A DNA stretch of 64,000 nucleotides from Symbiodinium natans (GCA_905221605.1 CAJNDS010001746.1:277797-341796); one strand, 5' to 3'; positions 1 through 11,873 are shown, counted from the stretch's first letter. Made by a program: numbers and translations. The notes: a model not told the origin generated them from the sequence alone.

Positions 1-429
1 TGAGAACTCTGGGAGAGGCTTAAAAGTCTCGTGGGTTGACCACTCAAGGTGTTATGAATGTTTGGACATGTGCACGGTTGAGCTTGCAGCCGATGTGGAT
101 GGAAGCTCCAAAGCACTTGGCCTCGGCCTCGGCCTCAGCCTTGACGAGGCGTGCTATTTCCAAGAGTTGGAGACGCCAGTTTATAAGTTTCCACACAGGA
201 AGCTTAGGTCCGTGCTTGCGGCTGCACGACGTTTGAGCACCCTGTCAACAGTGCTTGCAGGATTTGGTAGATTCTTGCCGGGCCAGCTTCTTGACAAGAC
301 GCTAAGGTATACTGTTTAAGCAGCCAAGACTGTCCCAAAATCAAGCTGAGATCATTGCAACAGCAGGTTCCTCCTCCCCTCAACTCAGGAGCTGACCAGG
401 ACGGTGGGCAGCTCTGCCATCAGAACCCA

Positions 430-1083
430 CGGCTACGCCTTTCCTTTTTGGAGCCCGTCTTTTCCAAGTTCACATTTGGAGCCCTTCTTGTCCAGGCACG
501 TTCCAGCATGTCCGAGTGCACGTTTTGAAGTGCCGCGTTTCCATGCGCTTTTTTGGGGCCCGCCTTGTGCAGCTTGTGCAGCTCTACATTGCTTATAGGT
601 TGTTTAGGGTTTGGGGTTTAGGGCTCTGGGTTCAGGCGCTGTTTGGCCCTTCCGGACGCGCGATCCCACACTGGCTACTGCCTGCGCCGACCGCTGGAGA
701 TACTTGCAGAAGGTATACACGTGCATATGCATGCAAATATGCAGGTTTTGATTGTGTGTGTGTATACAGAATACGCACACACACACACACAAGAGCCCCC
801 AAGCACTCAGCATTCTATCCAATCATATGTGCGAAGCAATCCGAGGTCAGCGTAGGTCAGCATGGTGGGGTAAGGGCTTGGTGCTGCTGAGCGCAATGCT
901 GATGCAGAGCCTTTTTATTGACTCTCTGTGAGGGAACGTCACCCTCACGATCCTGACGCTGGCGGCCTTTGTCTGCCCTTTTCTGCAGCCGGGCAAGTTC
1001 CAGTCTCTTGTCCCGACATCTCGGCGGCAGTGTCCTCGGGCATCAACTCGGACGAACTGCCACGCGTGCCTGCTGCGACGGAA
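430..1083. repeat. Dispersed repeat family, copy 1 (rearranged)
   Basis: Shares with the copies at 10.56 and 21.39 kb a CA/TG-rich part with GTATACACGTGCATATGCAT-like sequence (copies 1 and 2), and a terminal about 170 bp containing CTGACGCTGGCGGCC, TGTCCCGACAT and TCGGACGAACTGCC, ending CGACGGAAA. Copy 1 lacks most of the about 390-bp middle part present in the other two. No target-site duplication or reverse transcriptase was seen, so the class is unknown. Confidence 0.7.
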
Positions 1084-4000
1084 ACTGAGCTGCCAGCTTT
1101 GGCCGGAAGAGGTAAAGCATACTATCCACCAAAGAGGTATTCCAGCACATCGATCTGCCCAAGGTCGTTCGATGTGCTTCGTTTGGTTTGCCAAGCTTTG
1201 CACCCCCTTCAAACTTTGAGGACGGGAGCTCGTGGCCTCCCCTCGCAGTATCTTCGACAGTCCTGCACAATGCACCAGAAATACTCAAACCACAAACCAG
1301 ACTGAGGCCGTGCCGAAGACAGTCCCACATACATGACGGCTTATCTGGTTGTTGCGCTCCTGGGCCCGTCTTCTTGGTGAGCAGGAAGTAGCCTTCCATG
1401 TGCGGGCCGTACCTCTGTTGGGCATCACTCAGACTCAGTGATTAAACTTGAGGAGAGAGAGAGAGGGGGGGGATGCGGGGGGCCTTAAGGGGTCACTTCT
1501 GCACCAGCGGTTCCCACTCCAAGGCATCCTGTAGGTCGTCGCCGGTCTGATAGTAGTGGTCCTCTTCCAAAGCAGATTCAGAACTCCCCAGACGGGGAGT
1601 CATCAGTTACCACTTCCCATCTGTCATCCCCCCCCCTTTTCCCAGTAAAGAAAATGCTGCTGTCCTCCAGGTAGAGGAGGTATCGCTCGAACGTCCTCCT
1701 TTGGTGAGTGTGCTTGACGTTGTCTATGTTCCCATCCAGCTCTGCGAGGGCATCTTGGACAAACCTGACTCATCCAAGTGCCAAGTCGCTTTTTGCTGCA
1801 ATAAAGTGGCAGAAAATCGCGACGCAAGTTCAACACACTCAGACTGCCGCTTCAAATGAGTGCGCGTGACTTCGATGTCCGGCACTCTCTCCGGACGCAC
1901 CTCGGAGCCCGGTTCCCTTTCCACAGCTTGGGCACAAGACGGCACAAGGATCATTATCACGGAACCATCGTGACGAACATCGCAGATCGCCGAGGAAAGG
2001 GCGAACTTGAAGGCCGGATGCGGGAAGTAGGAGACCCGCACCGGATAAGACCCAGGATTGGCCAGCAGCTTCCCGATCTCCTCTGCAAAAAGCAACATAG
2101 GAGCCCTCCACAGGGCCTCGAACCCTCCGGCGAGCAGAGTACACCTTAGCATCCCGACTGCCGGTCCTGCTTGTTACCCATTGCTTCTGTGCCTTTGGCA
2201 TCGGTGAATTTCAGGCACCTTCGAAGCTGAGGATCTTGAATTGAAGGGTTTTGCAGGATCTCCTGAAGGCTTGAGATGTTCGCCTGTTGTCCAGGGATTG
2301 TGGCGCGATGCCAGCAGCGTGCATCTGCCAAGCAAGCATCTCCCCGAAGCAGTCCTCTGTGTTGTCTGCGTTGCAGCTTCGAGCTTCAAGCTTTCAATTC
2401 TGGGGGGCTTCAAGCATCCAGGGGCTTCACGGGAGAGGAGCCATAAACCCTGGTAACTTAAAAACACTCTGAGTCGAAACATGTGTCAAACATGAGGAAT
2501 GCAAGATGCACAGAAAATGAGGAGGACGGAAAGCAAGAAACCAAGAGAGGCATCTGGCCGTCAGACATCTCCTCACACCCACGCTTCACTCAACTCGCCA
2601 GCCCCCCCCACATCCTTTTCTCTCGTCCGTCCTTTTCGGACGCCTGCATCGTGAACTCGAACTGGCCACTCCTTGCATGGGTACATCCTCTACCACCGCA
2701 GATTAAAAAATGACACACGAGATGGACATGAAGCACTAGAGCACTGCTATATGAAAGGAAGGCGCATGTTTGGGGCACATAGGGACGCGCTGAAGAGAGC
2801 AGAAGCGGCCGCTCACCGAGGCCGAGTCATGGTGACGCCGTCCTCGATCCCTTGGCCCCAGGCCTGGCGAACCTCAGAAATCAGAGAGGGCACACGGAAA
2901 AGAGACATTTCATGAATCTCTCAAAAAGAGCTCTCTCTTGCATGCTCTCCCTCATCCCTCGGCACGGCACCAGGTGGGGAACTTTTCGGCCGGGCCTCTG
3001 CGACATTCTCTGACACGCAGGGTCGTGCACTGAGGAAACCACTCGTGGAACAAGCCTACCACACGCTGGGAAAGTAACTGGGTGTCATGTGTGGGAGAGG
3101 AGAAACCGGGATCGTTCTCTTCCAAAAAGAGCGTCGAAATCTGTGGCCAACGCCCGGACTCCAGGTCGCAGGGCGCGATCTTCTCGGGCGCCTCCTCCTC
3201 TCTAGAGACCCGATGTTTGCATATAGGACAGTCCAAGGGGGGGAGGGCACTCCGATGTGAGACGCATGGGAGGGCAGATGCCGCACCGTATTCGGCTCCT
3301 CCAAGCCAAGGGATGCCCGGGACGGCGCGTCCTTTCCAAAGGCGAGAGGCCGAAAGATGTCAAGAAAGCATGCGACAAAAAATGCATGGGCCAAAAACTC
3401 TCACACTTCATCAGTTCGAAAACAGCTACGAGTGCAAGACAGCTCTCAACTTTTGCCTTTCTGCCCGGGCGAACTTCCTCTGTTGTTTCTGAATGGTTCT
3501 CTCGCCGTGTGTTCCGTGTCTTCCGAGCCTCGCCGGCAGGCGGCGCAAAGGGCCTCGGGGCTCCCATGGCTCTTTCCTCTCATCTCCTCCGCCGCTCTTT
3601 AGGACCCTGGCAGAGCCCCGTCCCGCAGCCGAACCTGAGGCATGCTGAGGCGTCCCTTTCCCGCGACGATCTCTCGCCCCTGCTTCTCCCCAAGCCTCCA
3701 TGCGGCGCTTGCTCGCGACGTTGGTGCGGAGCATCGTTCGGAAGTCGGTCTGGAACCTCGGAAAAGGAGAAAACAAGAAAACGAGAAAACGAGAAAGGGG
3801 AACCAGAGGCGAAACGGGGGAGATGTTGCCTCTTGTTCCAGCATGCGTCCCTTCCTTCTGGGGAGCTCTCTTTGGCCTCTCTAAAACCCCCTCTGAGGCT
3901 CCAGGCCGCAGGCTCCCCAGCTTGCACTGCGCCACCGGGGCTCCGCCTTCTATGCAAGAGCCACATAGGAACACCCCGAACAAAAACAGCCCGCTCCCCT

Positions 4001-4322
4001 CCCTCCAGCAAAACACTAAGATGATGCGCTCACATGCCAGCTCTCCCTGAGCTCTTCTCTCTCTGTGGGGGCACTTCTCTTTCCTGCGGGCAGCTTCGCC
4101 TCGAGCCAATGCGGCGAAGGCCTCCTTCAGCTGCCGATCCTAGCGGGAAAGGGTGAGACAGGGGAAAACTTTCAGTGTTCACGAAGTCTCAGACAAAGGA
4201 GGAACCATTTCCAATCTTTCTCAACTCTGCACTTGCGCCTCGGCATCGCTGACATCCACCCAGGCTTTCCGGAAAGGGCACTTGTACCTGAGCGCTGAGC
4301 GTGCTCCGCTCAAGCACGACTC
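1081..4322. repeat. Segmental duplication, copy 1
   Basis: Direct duplicate of 22,269-25,513 at an offset of 21,188 bp (21,191 at the far end, after indels). By eye the first about 2.2 kb is identical. A single difference appears at 3,290, with more substitutions and indels from about 3,490 onward. The low-coordinate boundary is sharp and coincides with the end of the dispersed repeat (motif CGACGGAAA). The high-coordinate end fades after CAAGCACGACTCA. Confidence 0.95.
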
Positions 4323-4340
4323 AAACAGAGTGCTGCAGCA
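1493..4340 (-). CDS. Unrecognised gene, 3' part, copy 1 of the duplicated segment
   Basis: Minus-strand stretches with coding character, in order: ALRYKCPFRKAWVDVSDAE (about 4,290), LKEAFAALARGEASRRKEK (4,110), TDFRTMLRTNVASKRRMEAW (3,740), CPICKHRVSREEEAPEKIAP to LFHEWFPQCTTLRVRE (3,233-3,000), ISSLQEILQNPSIQDPQLRR (2,270), LLFAEEIGKLLANPGSYPVR through AICDVRHDGSVIMILVPS (2,150-1,800), LDGNIDNVKHTHQRRTFERY then LLYLEDSSIFFTGK (1,740-1,640), and ALEEDHYYQTGDDLQDALEW ending EPLVQK with a stop at 1,493-1,495. CPICKH hints at a zinc-binding knuckle, but too few Cys/His follow to call a RING. No family was recognised. An almost identical copy lies 21,188 bp downstream. Splice sites were not fixed. 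Confidence 0.5.
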
Positions 4341-4399
4341 GGTGGGTGCGATGCTCAACACCTAACAAAGACACTCATCCAACCGCACCTGTTCTGCGG

Positions 4400-5110
4400 A
4401 CTGGTGCGGTTGCTTGACGCGAGCCCGGGCCAGACTGCAACGACGCAAACACTTGTTTCTGCTGACCACGCAACGCTCCAACTGGTCAGCGTGCTTCGGT
4501 TTTTGCGTTGGTTGGTTTGCAGTAGTGGCCCCAAAAACAACCACATCCAAATCCCACCTGGTCTGGGCTTCCAGCCACTTCCTCGTGCTACGTAGCCACA
4601 CACACTGCTCGCTCTGAGTGGCCCACACAAAACAAGCAAAGTCAAATGATTCCAAAGCTGAATCTCACCTTGCTGGGGCTGCCAACTCATGATTTTGTTT
4701 TTGGGGCTGGCGAGAGAGAGGACCAGGGTGCGTGTCTGCCGAGCACTCAACGCTCCCACTACTCAGCATGCGTTGTTCTTTGCATCGGTCTTTTTGCGCA
4801 GGCGGCCCACGCTGGCAGTAGCGTTGCTTCTTGGTAGGCACAACAACTTGAGCCAACACCTCACGCAAAAACAACCAAATCCAAATCCCACCTTTTCTCC
4901 AGCAACACACACACACACACACACTCTCCTCGCTTCAATAGCCACACAAAACAAGTCCAGACCATTCCAACTCTCCTCCCATCTCACTTGGTTTGCACCT
5001 CCACTCCCCTTCTTCTGGGCTGAGTCCAGCCACTTCCGAAAAGCAGGTCCAAATCACGACTTGCTTGGGTTGCTTCCGAACAGTCGTGTCACTTCTAGCA
5101 CGTATGGTCT
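4400..5110. repeat. Degenerate direct repeat, about 330-bp period, 2-3 copies
   Basis: Segments 4,400-4,640 and 4,730-4,960 share the order: GC-rich start, TGGTCAGC/TACTCAGC, TTTTTGCG, AACAACCA followed by AATCCCACC, then a TAGCCACACA motif. A third weaker copy runs 4,970-5,110 (AGCCACTTCC, GGTCCAAATC). No gene was seen here. Confidence 0.5.
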
Positions 5111-6205
5111 GGACCTGAGGTTGGATACGTGTCACGGTGTCATGCCGGATGTGGTTGGCATGACTGTTGTGATCTTTGCGATTTTGGGCTGTCGTTTGTT
5201 GTTGTCTCTTGCTGTGATTTGTGTTGTTGCTTGTTTGGTCCGCCGACCCTGGCGGCGTGTTGGATGGGTTTCGGAGGTGAAACCTCCTTACAGCCCCAAA
5301 AGGGGGCGGGTACCCCGGCTGCTTCTCCGTGGAGGCCCCTCAACCCACACCGTGCGACTTCAAGTGAGCTGGGGTAAATATCAAGTCTTGGACATCTGAA
5401 ACCCGGCACCCTCCCATCCGGGGGACGCGCATAAGCAGCATTAGCGGGACCCTTGGGGCTGAGGACCCTGGTCGGCACGGGGCGTGCCCGGCTGTGGGCG
5501 ACTTGTCTCTGCGCGAGAGCACTAGCCAACTGAGATCACCAAACTACTCTAAAGTAACTGTGCAACGTGATCCATGAAAGCCTTCACGAAGCACTCTGGC
5601 CCCCGGCATCTTGTCTCCAAGTGGCTTGCCGAAACAGCACACTGGAGCGCGGGTGAGTTTGGCGCACAAAGGCCGCTTTCTGCTGATGCGAAAAGTTTAC
5701 GCCGATGCGCCATGGCCCCGGCCCTTTTGCCTGAACCCTTTTCACCCAGCGGTCTGTAAAACCTTAGCCCCAACCCCCCCCCCCCCGAGCCTGAACCGCA
5801 AGCCCTAACAAAACTCTACGTCTAAGAGTGGAGGAGTGTACCGACGAGCTGAGACGATGTAGCGTGCGCCGGTCACGCCAGTAAAGAATGATGAGTGTTC
5901 GGTCCTGGCTTGTCATTATGTGTGGCCACATACTGCCAAGAAAATAGCAAGGGGGGGAAGGGGGGGGGAGTCGTTTCTACGTTTTCAGACCTCGAGGCCT
6001 GGTTCCAGCGCGATAAACCAACGCTCGTATAGATCAACACAGCAGGCGTACAGTCACTACGAGTACCGTGGGTTGTCCGGGGCGTCTGACGAAGGAACTG
6101 GGATGACGTTATCGCGCGCCCGCCCGCCCATAAAAATGACTGTCTCCGCGTTGCGGTTTGCCGCGTGCGGCTTTGCCGACTTCATGGCCCATCCTGGACT
6201 GGACT
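5111..6205. other. No supported gene
   Basis: Both strands hold only short frames with frequent stops. C- and G-homopolymer runs occur at about 5,772 and 5,950. No exon-like peptide, RNA gene or clear repeat was recognised. Confidence 0.4.
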
Positions 6206-6209
6206 CGTA

Positions 6210-8366
6210 CTGAAGGCTCCGGGGTCAAAGGCCTTTGATGACAAGTACAGACATGAAGAACTGGCGTGGTCATGACCGCTGAATGGGATTGCCAATGCCA
6301 ACAATGCTCCGATGCCCGAATACCAATAGGCTCCGGGGTCAAAGGCCATTAATGGCAAGGACAGACATGAAGAACTGGCGTGGTCATGACCGCTGAATGG
6401 GATTGCCAATGCCAACAATGCTCCGATGCCCGAATACCAATAGGCTCCGGGGTCAAAGGCCATTAATGGCAAGGACAGACATGAAGAACTGGCGTGGTCA
6501 TGACCGCTGAATGGGATTGCCAATGCCAACAATGCTCCGATGCCCGAATACCAATAGGCTCCGGGGTCAAAGGCCATTAATGGCAAGGACAGACATGAAG
6601 AACTGGCGTGGTCATGACCGCTGAATGGGATTGCCAATGCCAACAATGCTCCGATGCCCGAATACCAATAGGCTCCGGGGTCAAAGGCCATTAATGGCAA
6701 GGACAGACATGAAGAACTGGCGTGGTCATGACCGCTGAATGGGATTGCCAATGCCAACAATGCTCCGATGCCCGAATACCAATAGGCTCCGGGGTCAAAG
6801 GCCATTAATGGCAAGGACAGACATGAAGAACTGGCGTGGTCATGACCGCTGAATGGGATTGCCAATGCCAACAATGCTCCGATGCCCGAATACCAATAGG
6901 CTCCGGGGTCAAAGGCCATTAATGGCAAGGACAGACATGAAGAACTGGCGTGGTCATGACCGCTGAATGGGATTGCCAATGCCAACAATGCACCGATGCC
7001 CGAATACCCGTAGGCTCCGGGGTCAAAGGCCATTGATGGCAAGGACAGACATGAAGAACTGGCGTGGTCATGACCGCTGAATGGGATTGCCAATGCCAAC
7101 ACTGCACCGATGCCCGAATACCCATAGGCTCCGGGGTCAAAGGCCACTGATGGCAAGGACAGACATGAAGAACTGGCGTGGTCATGACCGCGGTATGGAA
7201 TTGCCAATGCCAACAATGCACCGATGCCCGAATACCCGTAGGCTCCGGGGTCAAAGGCCACTGATGGCAAGGACAGACATGAAGAACTGGCGTGGTCATG
7301 ACCGCTGAATGGGATTGCCAATGCCAACAATGCACCGATGCCCGAATACCTGTAGGCTCCGGGGTCAAAGGCCACTGATGGCAAGGACAGACATGAAGAA
7401 CTGGCGTGGTCATGACCGCTGAATGGGATTGCCAATGCCAACAATGCACCGATGCCCGAATACCCGTAGGCTCCGGGGTCAAAGGCCATTGATGGCAAGG
7501 ACAGACATGAAGAACTGGCGTGGTCATGACCGCTGAATGGGATCGCCAATGCCAACACTGCACCGATGCCCGAATACCCGTAGGCTCCGGGGTCAAAGGC
7601 CACTGATGGCAAGGACAGACATGAAGAACTGGCGTGGTCATGACCGCTGAATGGGATTGCCAATGCCAACAATGCACCGATGCCCGAATACCCGTAGGCT
7701 CCGGGGTCAAAGGCCACTGATGGCAAGGACAGACATGAAGAACTGGCGTGGTCATGACCGCTGAATAGGATTGCCAATGCCAACAATGCACCGATGCCCG
7801 AATACCCGTAGGCTCCGGGGTCAAAGGCCACTGATGGCAAGGACAGACATGAAGAACTGGCGTGGTCATGACCGCGGAATGGGATTGCCAATGCCAACAC
7901 TGCACCGATGCCCGAATACCCGTAGGCTCCGGGGTCAAAGGCCATTGATGGCAAGGACAGATATGAAGAACTGGCGTGGTCATGACCGCTGAAGGGGATT
8001 GCCATTGATGGCAAGGACAGACATGAAGAACTGGCGTGTTCATGACCGCTGAATGGGATTGCCAATGCCAACAATGCACCGATGCCCGAATACCCGTAGG
8101 CTCCGGGGTCAAAGGCCACTGATGGCAAGGACAGACATGAAGAACTGGCGTGGTCATGACCGCTGAATGGGATTGCCAATGCCAACAATGCACCGATGCC
8201 CGAATACCCGTAGGCTCCGAGGTCAAAGGCTACTGATGGCAAGGACAGACATGAAGAACTGGCGTGGTCATGGCCGCTGAATGGGATTGCCAATGCCAAC
8301 AATGCACCGATGCCCGAATTCCCGTAGGCTCCGGGGTCAAAGGCCACTGATGGCAAGGACAGACAG
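6210..8366. repeat. 114-bp tandem minisatellite, about 18.7 copies, keeping a long minus-strand frame open
   Basis: The period is 114 bp (for example GGCTCCGG at 6,329 and 6,443). As 114 = 3 x 38, several frames stay open. The longest is the minus-strand frame 8,638-6,182, with a 38-residue repeat (SGIGALLALAIPFSGHDHAS plus SSCLSLPLMAFDPGAYWY). Low-coordinate copies (to about 6,960) are nearly identical and carry AATACCAATAG, GCTCCGATG and CATTAATGG. Higher copies carry AATACCCGTAG, GCACCGATG and CACTGATGG or CATTGATGG. One copy near 7,995-8,020 has lost 72 bp (24 codons) in frame. It could be a repetitive protein exon, but the open frames on both strands fit a non-coding minisatellite equally well. 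Confidence 0.97.
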
Positions 8367-9090
8367 GTGTTCGTGTGTTCGACTAATATTAAACTGGGAT
8401 AAGCAGCGCGCGGCTTGCAGAAAATCTCGGTACTCGAGTGAAGGGGCGGCGGAAAGCGCATGGTTTGGAGCAAAAACAAACCGGCGATAGCACAGCAACT
8501 GCGAACCAGCGCCAACCTGGCATACAGTGCGAACATATTTGAAAAATCACCTTCAGTGAGGCCTGCGCGACCCGAGGACCCTGCCGGTCCTCCCCCCAGT
8601 TGCGATTCCCAAACGTCCCGAGATACGCTGCGACACAAGGAAAGAATAGCCCCGGTAGCTCAGGGCTCAGCAGAGTCGGAGTTCATCGCGTTGGTGGGTG
8701 GAGCTTGCGAATCTTGCGTACCTAGTGGACGAGGCAAAGCGATCGGTTCCATTGGAGCCGAAAACTCGATAGCAAGCCGTTGCACGCAGTCCCTGCATCC
8801 TTGCACAACATGTCCAAGCAGGCAGGCGGCAATAGCTGGAAGCTGGGCCTGTCGCAGATTTCTGGAGCCTGGCACTGCCCCACCATCACCATCAGCAGAA
8901 ACACTGCATGCCTCGTGTAGCATGCTTCTACTGCTGCGACGGTCTTCGCCCAGTTTTCAGAATGGGGCCTCAAACACCAAGGAAGCACGGGCTCTCATCT
9001 CTGTGGCTCACACCTGCCACAAACAAAGCTATGCTCTGCGCTCAACACACCCAGGATCTGCTCCTGAGCTTTCCAGGGTCATGACAGATG
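8367..9090. other. No firmly supported gene; possible C-terminal exons of the RFC gene
   Basis: A minus-strand frame at 8,923-8,660 (LRQAQLPAIAACLLGHVVQG) has unbiased composition. It could not be aligned to the RFC collar domain or to any other family. Confidence 0.25.
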
Positions 9091-9354
9091 GTGCTGTCCG
9101 GTCGAGAGCGTGCGAAGATGCGTGATGCGCTCGATGCAGTTCTTGGGAGAGTGGTGCGAAGAGCGGCCTGATGCAGTGCGACCTCGGCTGCGCAGGCTAA
9201 GAAGCAGTTTGATCGGATGTCCCGTTCTTCCTCTTCTTCCTCCTCGCTGGCCCGACAACTTTGAGCGACTCCTACCTGAAAGTGAGTTCGATGCTGCTCC
9301 CGGCGGTTCCATGCAAAATAAAACTATCACAGTCAGTCCGGGGCGCTGCTGGGT

Positions 9355-10211
9355 CATCCGCCGCAAAGCAAGTTGTGCTGTGCTCGTCATTGTCACGTTG
9401 TCGGCCTCAAGGAGTCGCCAGAGATCGCAACAGGGACCAAACCATCTGAAACGAAACGCCACTCTGTTAACACAAGCCGCACATATGTCGTACATGATTG
9501 CATCACACCGAGGCAGACCTCACCCTCACAGGACCGCAGCTGCCTCGTCCAGGATGATTAGCTTGGGCTACCCGTCCACAGAGCCGAACAGCTGCTTCAC
9601 GCTGACCTCAGGCCAGCACAAAGGTGCTTGGGGAGCAAAACAGTGGGGACCTTACACATCACGTGAACGCCTTTCTCACAGAACAAGCACTGTACTGCGG
9701 TACTTATGTCGCGAGAGGCAATATGAGCACTCGGGATCCCCTGGGCTGCCAGCAAAGGTTTTGATTTGCTCACGAACCACGTCGATGCCGCGTGCATCAG
9801 ATGGCGTGCATCAGATGCATTCATCTCCAGCGTCATGGACTTGTATCGCTCCTTGTACCTCCGCTACGGGTTGGGGCACATGTGGGCACAAACCGGAAAG
9901 TACTACGGGAATTCTTCAGGTGCAGTGGAACCGAAGACCGAGGCCCCGTGCATTGTCTTTGCAAGGGCCATGGTCTTGCCCGTGCCAGGGGGGCCGTGCA
10001 ACAACCTGCAGAATTCCCGGTACCCCTAAACGGCTTTCGCCAAGGACTGTTGCCGCTGCGGAACATGTGCGGCAGCGTCCTCTTGGCCATCATCCTCTCG
10101 ATGTCCTCTACACATCGAGCCGCTACCAATCCGTAGTGTGCCAACGGTGCTGAAGGCAGGCTCCTCACGCGAGACAAGCTGATCCAATGAAGCGGGTCTA
10201 TACATTTCCAC
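9355..10211 (-). CDS. RFC5-like: Replication factor C small subunit (yeast Rfc3 / human RFC5-like), partial, with a frame-breaking 14-bp duplication
   Basis: RFC small subunits are AAA+ ATPases of the complex that loads the PCNA clamp on DNA. Exons: 10,211-10,164 (VEMYRPASLDQLVSRE), 10,105-10,065 (DIERMMAKRTLPHM), from 10,005 (LLHGPPGTGKTMALAKTMHG, Walker A), about 9,853-9,770 (YKERYKSMTLEMNASDAR, then GIDVVREQIKTFAGS), about 9,570-9,544 (PKLIILDE, Walker B) and from 9,405 (ADNVTMTSTAQLALRRMTQQ). Intron 10,064-10,006 is GT-AG (59 nt) and 9,543-9,406 is GC-AG. Intron 10,163-10,106 starts GA, with a GAGGA direct repeat at both ends. The exon after Walker A carries an exact 14-bp tandem duplication (9,790-9,803 and 9,804-9,817) between NASDAR and GIDVV that shifts the frame. 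The locus is therefore a recent null allele, a pseudogene, or a sequence error. The C-terminal collar was not found; a weak candidate lies near 9,100-9,170. Confidence 0.82.
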
Positions 10212-10559
10212 CTCAGTTGCATACTCCGGTCATTCCCAACGAAAATCCAGATAACAGAATCACAATGAGACACAGAGAAACGACGAGACTTTGACGGATG
10301 TTGAGGGTTGCCAGAGGTCCGAGGTGCAGGCCCAAGGAAGCAAGAGCTCTGCTTGAGGCGCCTCGCCGCAAGCTGAACATCCAAATATATCCAAATCATC
10401 CACAGATATGCGTCGGACCCGCAGGAACAACCGCGCCCCCATGGCAACATCTGTTGAAGTCGCGCCGACGTCCATGGCGGTAGCAGGTCAGCTTCCCAAC
10501 GCTCGATTTTTTGGCAGTGAAAACGAATTGATGCCCTAGACGATGCGTTATGGCGACTC

Positions 10560-11153
10560 CCACATTGGATTATAGGTGCAGTATGCATTTGGTGGTTGTA
10601 TATCTTATGCTTGTCTGCGTTGTCGTCTTCACAAAATGACATTGAGAAAACACGGCAAATAGCAATGGTTTCACACTTTCCCAGACCAGGAAACTTTGCT
10701 CCAAAACGTGGTGGCGAGGAGAAGGGAGAGGCTGTTTTCAGATGCTGTTTTCAAGATCTCAACCGAAAGATTATACACCAACCCAGGGTTTATTGTCGTC
10801 GCCGATAGTGACTTTGCGCGTTCATTACCAGACTGGATGCGGCATCATAACCTTATCGGCTACCGAGCTGCTAGCTTTGCAAATGCCAGCAGCCTTGGCT
10901 CATTCCACAACAGGAACTGCTGATTGCTGCTGATTCGGGAGTGCGGGACCTAACATCGCCCGTGCTTTGTCGACATGAGCCTCTGTGAGGAGAACGTCAA
11001 CTTCGTGATCCTGACGCTGGCGGCCTTTGTCTGCCTTTTCCTGCCGCAGGGCAAGTTCCAGCTCTCTTGTCCCGACATGTCGGCGGAAGTGTCCTCGGGC
11101 ATCGAGTCGGACGAACTGCCAGCTGTGCCCGCTGCACGATTGAGCGACGGAAA
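10560..11153. repeat. Dispersed repeat family, copy 3
   Basis: Matches 21,690-22,271 nearly throughout (TATAGGTGCAGTATGCATTT, CAAAATGACATTGAG, ACACCAACCCAGGG, then the terminal segment ending CGACGGAAA). Downstream it runs straight into unrelated DNA (11,154 on), which helps define the element's end. Confidence 0.75.
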
Positions 11154-11197
11154 GCAGAGTTCGACGTTGGGCCTTCCTGCTGTCTTCTGACCGAGCA

Positions 11198-11815
11198 CTA
11201 AAGCTCGAAGCCGCAGAAGTCCAAGCCGCACCAGCTCTGCTGTGCAGGCACGAGAGGAGCTTCATTCTCGAACCGTGCGATGAGAAACAAATCTATCACG
11301 GCGTAGAGTTCCTTGCGAATGTCTGCGGAGGCTGAACCAAGGATACGCCTCATCTGTCGAACGCAGAGCTTGTTAAATCTGCCCAGGCCAGCAGAGCCGT
11401 CACCTCGTGCTCGAGCACCCGTCCGCAGAGCGCAAATTGCACTCTGCACCAGGCTGTGCCCCGGGTCATGCGTACGTAGGACTTCCATGAGGTCTTGGGC
11501 AAGCAAATGCCTCATGCCTCTGTTTTCGGACCGGAATGTCCGATGGGCACAGTCAACGACCGCCTTGTGAACCCGGCAGGCGAGTTTCTCATCCGCCACC
11601 ATACGTGACCGCCAGTTCTGCAGACACTTGACGACCATGTCCGGGTATCGCACGAACCATGTGTCAGTGGCAAGAATGGCTTGTAGTGCCTCTGGCCTCA
11701 CGGCAGCACCAAGAAATCGAGTTGGCCGACGCCGGGCATCATGCAGCAACTCCCGGCATGTATGTAAGCCGAGGCCTGTCGAGCTGGAGAAAGTACTGGA
11801 GACACACCTGATCAA
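11198..11815 (-). CDS. Open frame of a probable helical (HEAT/ARM-like?) protein, unrecognised
   Basis: A 205-codon minus-strand frame is open throughout and reads like a helical-repeat protein (RPEALQAILATDTWFVRYPD, VVKCLQNWRSRMVADEKLAC, RNGMRHLLAQ-like and ADIRKELYAVIDLFLIARFE segments). Composition is balanced, unlike the shadow frames around it. It abuts, at its 3' end, the third copy of the dispersed repeat. Minus-strand stretches upstream at 11.88-12.56 kb (SRSAVHFTRSCQATRVLQAG, DDEDEISLFTESGEALHMRH) may be further exons. No family is recognised, and the HEAT/ARM suggestion rests only on the helical look. Confidence 0.35.
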   Translation of the reverse strand: MIRCVSSTFSSSTGLGLHTCRELLHDARRRPTRFLGAAVRPEALQAILATDTWFVRYPDMVVKCLQNWRSRMVADEKLACRVHKAVVDCAHRTFRSENRGMRHLLAQDLMEVLRTHDPGHSLVQSAICALRTGARARGDGSAGLGRFNKLCVRQMRRILGSASADIRKELYAVIDLFLIARFENEAPLVPAQQSWCGLDFCGFEL

Positions 11816-11873
11816 CGAGCTTCAAGGAGCATGCGGATGCTCAAGACAAGGCAAACGGCCCCAGCAGGCCTGA

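Noticed and set aside
3100..3240. CPICKH as a RING finger domain
   Set aside because: The further cysteines and histidines needed for a RING do not follow at suitable spacing in this frame.
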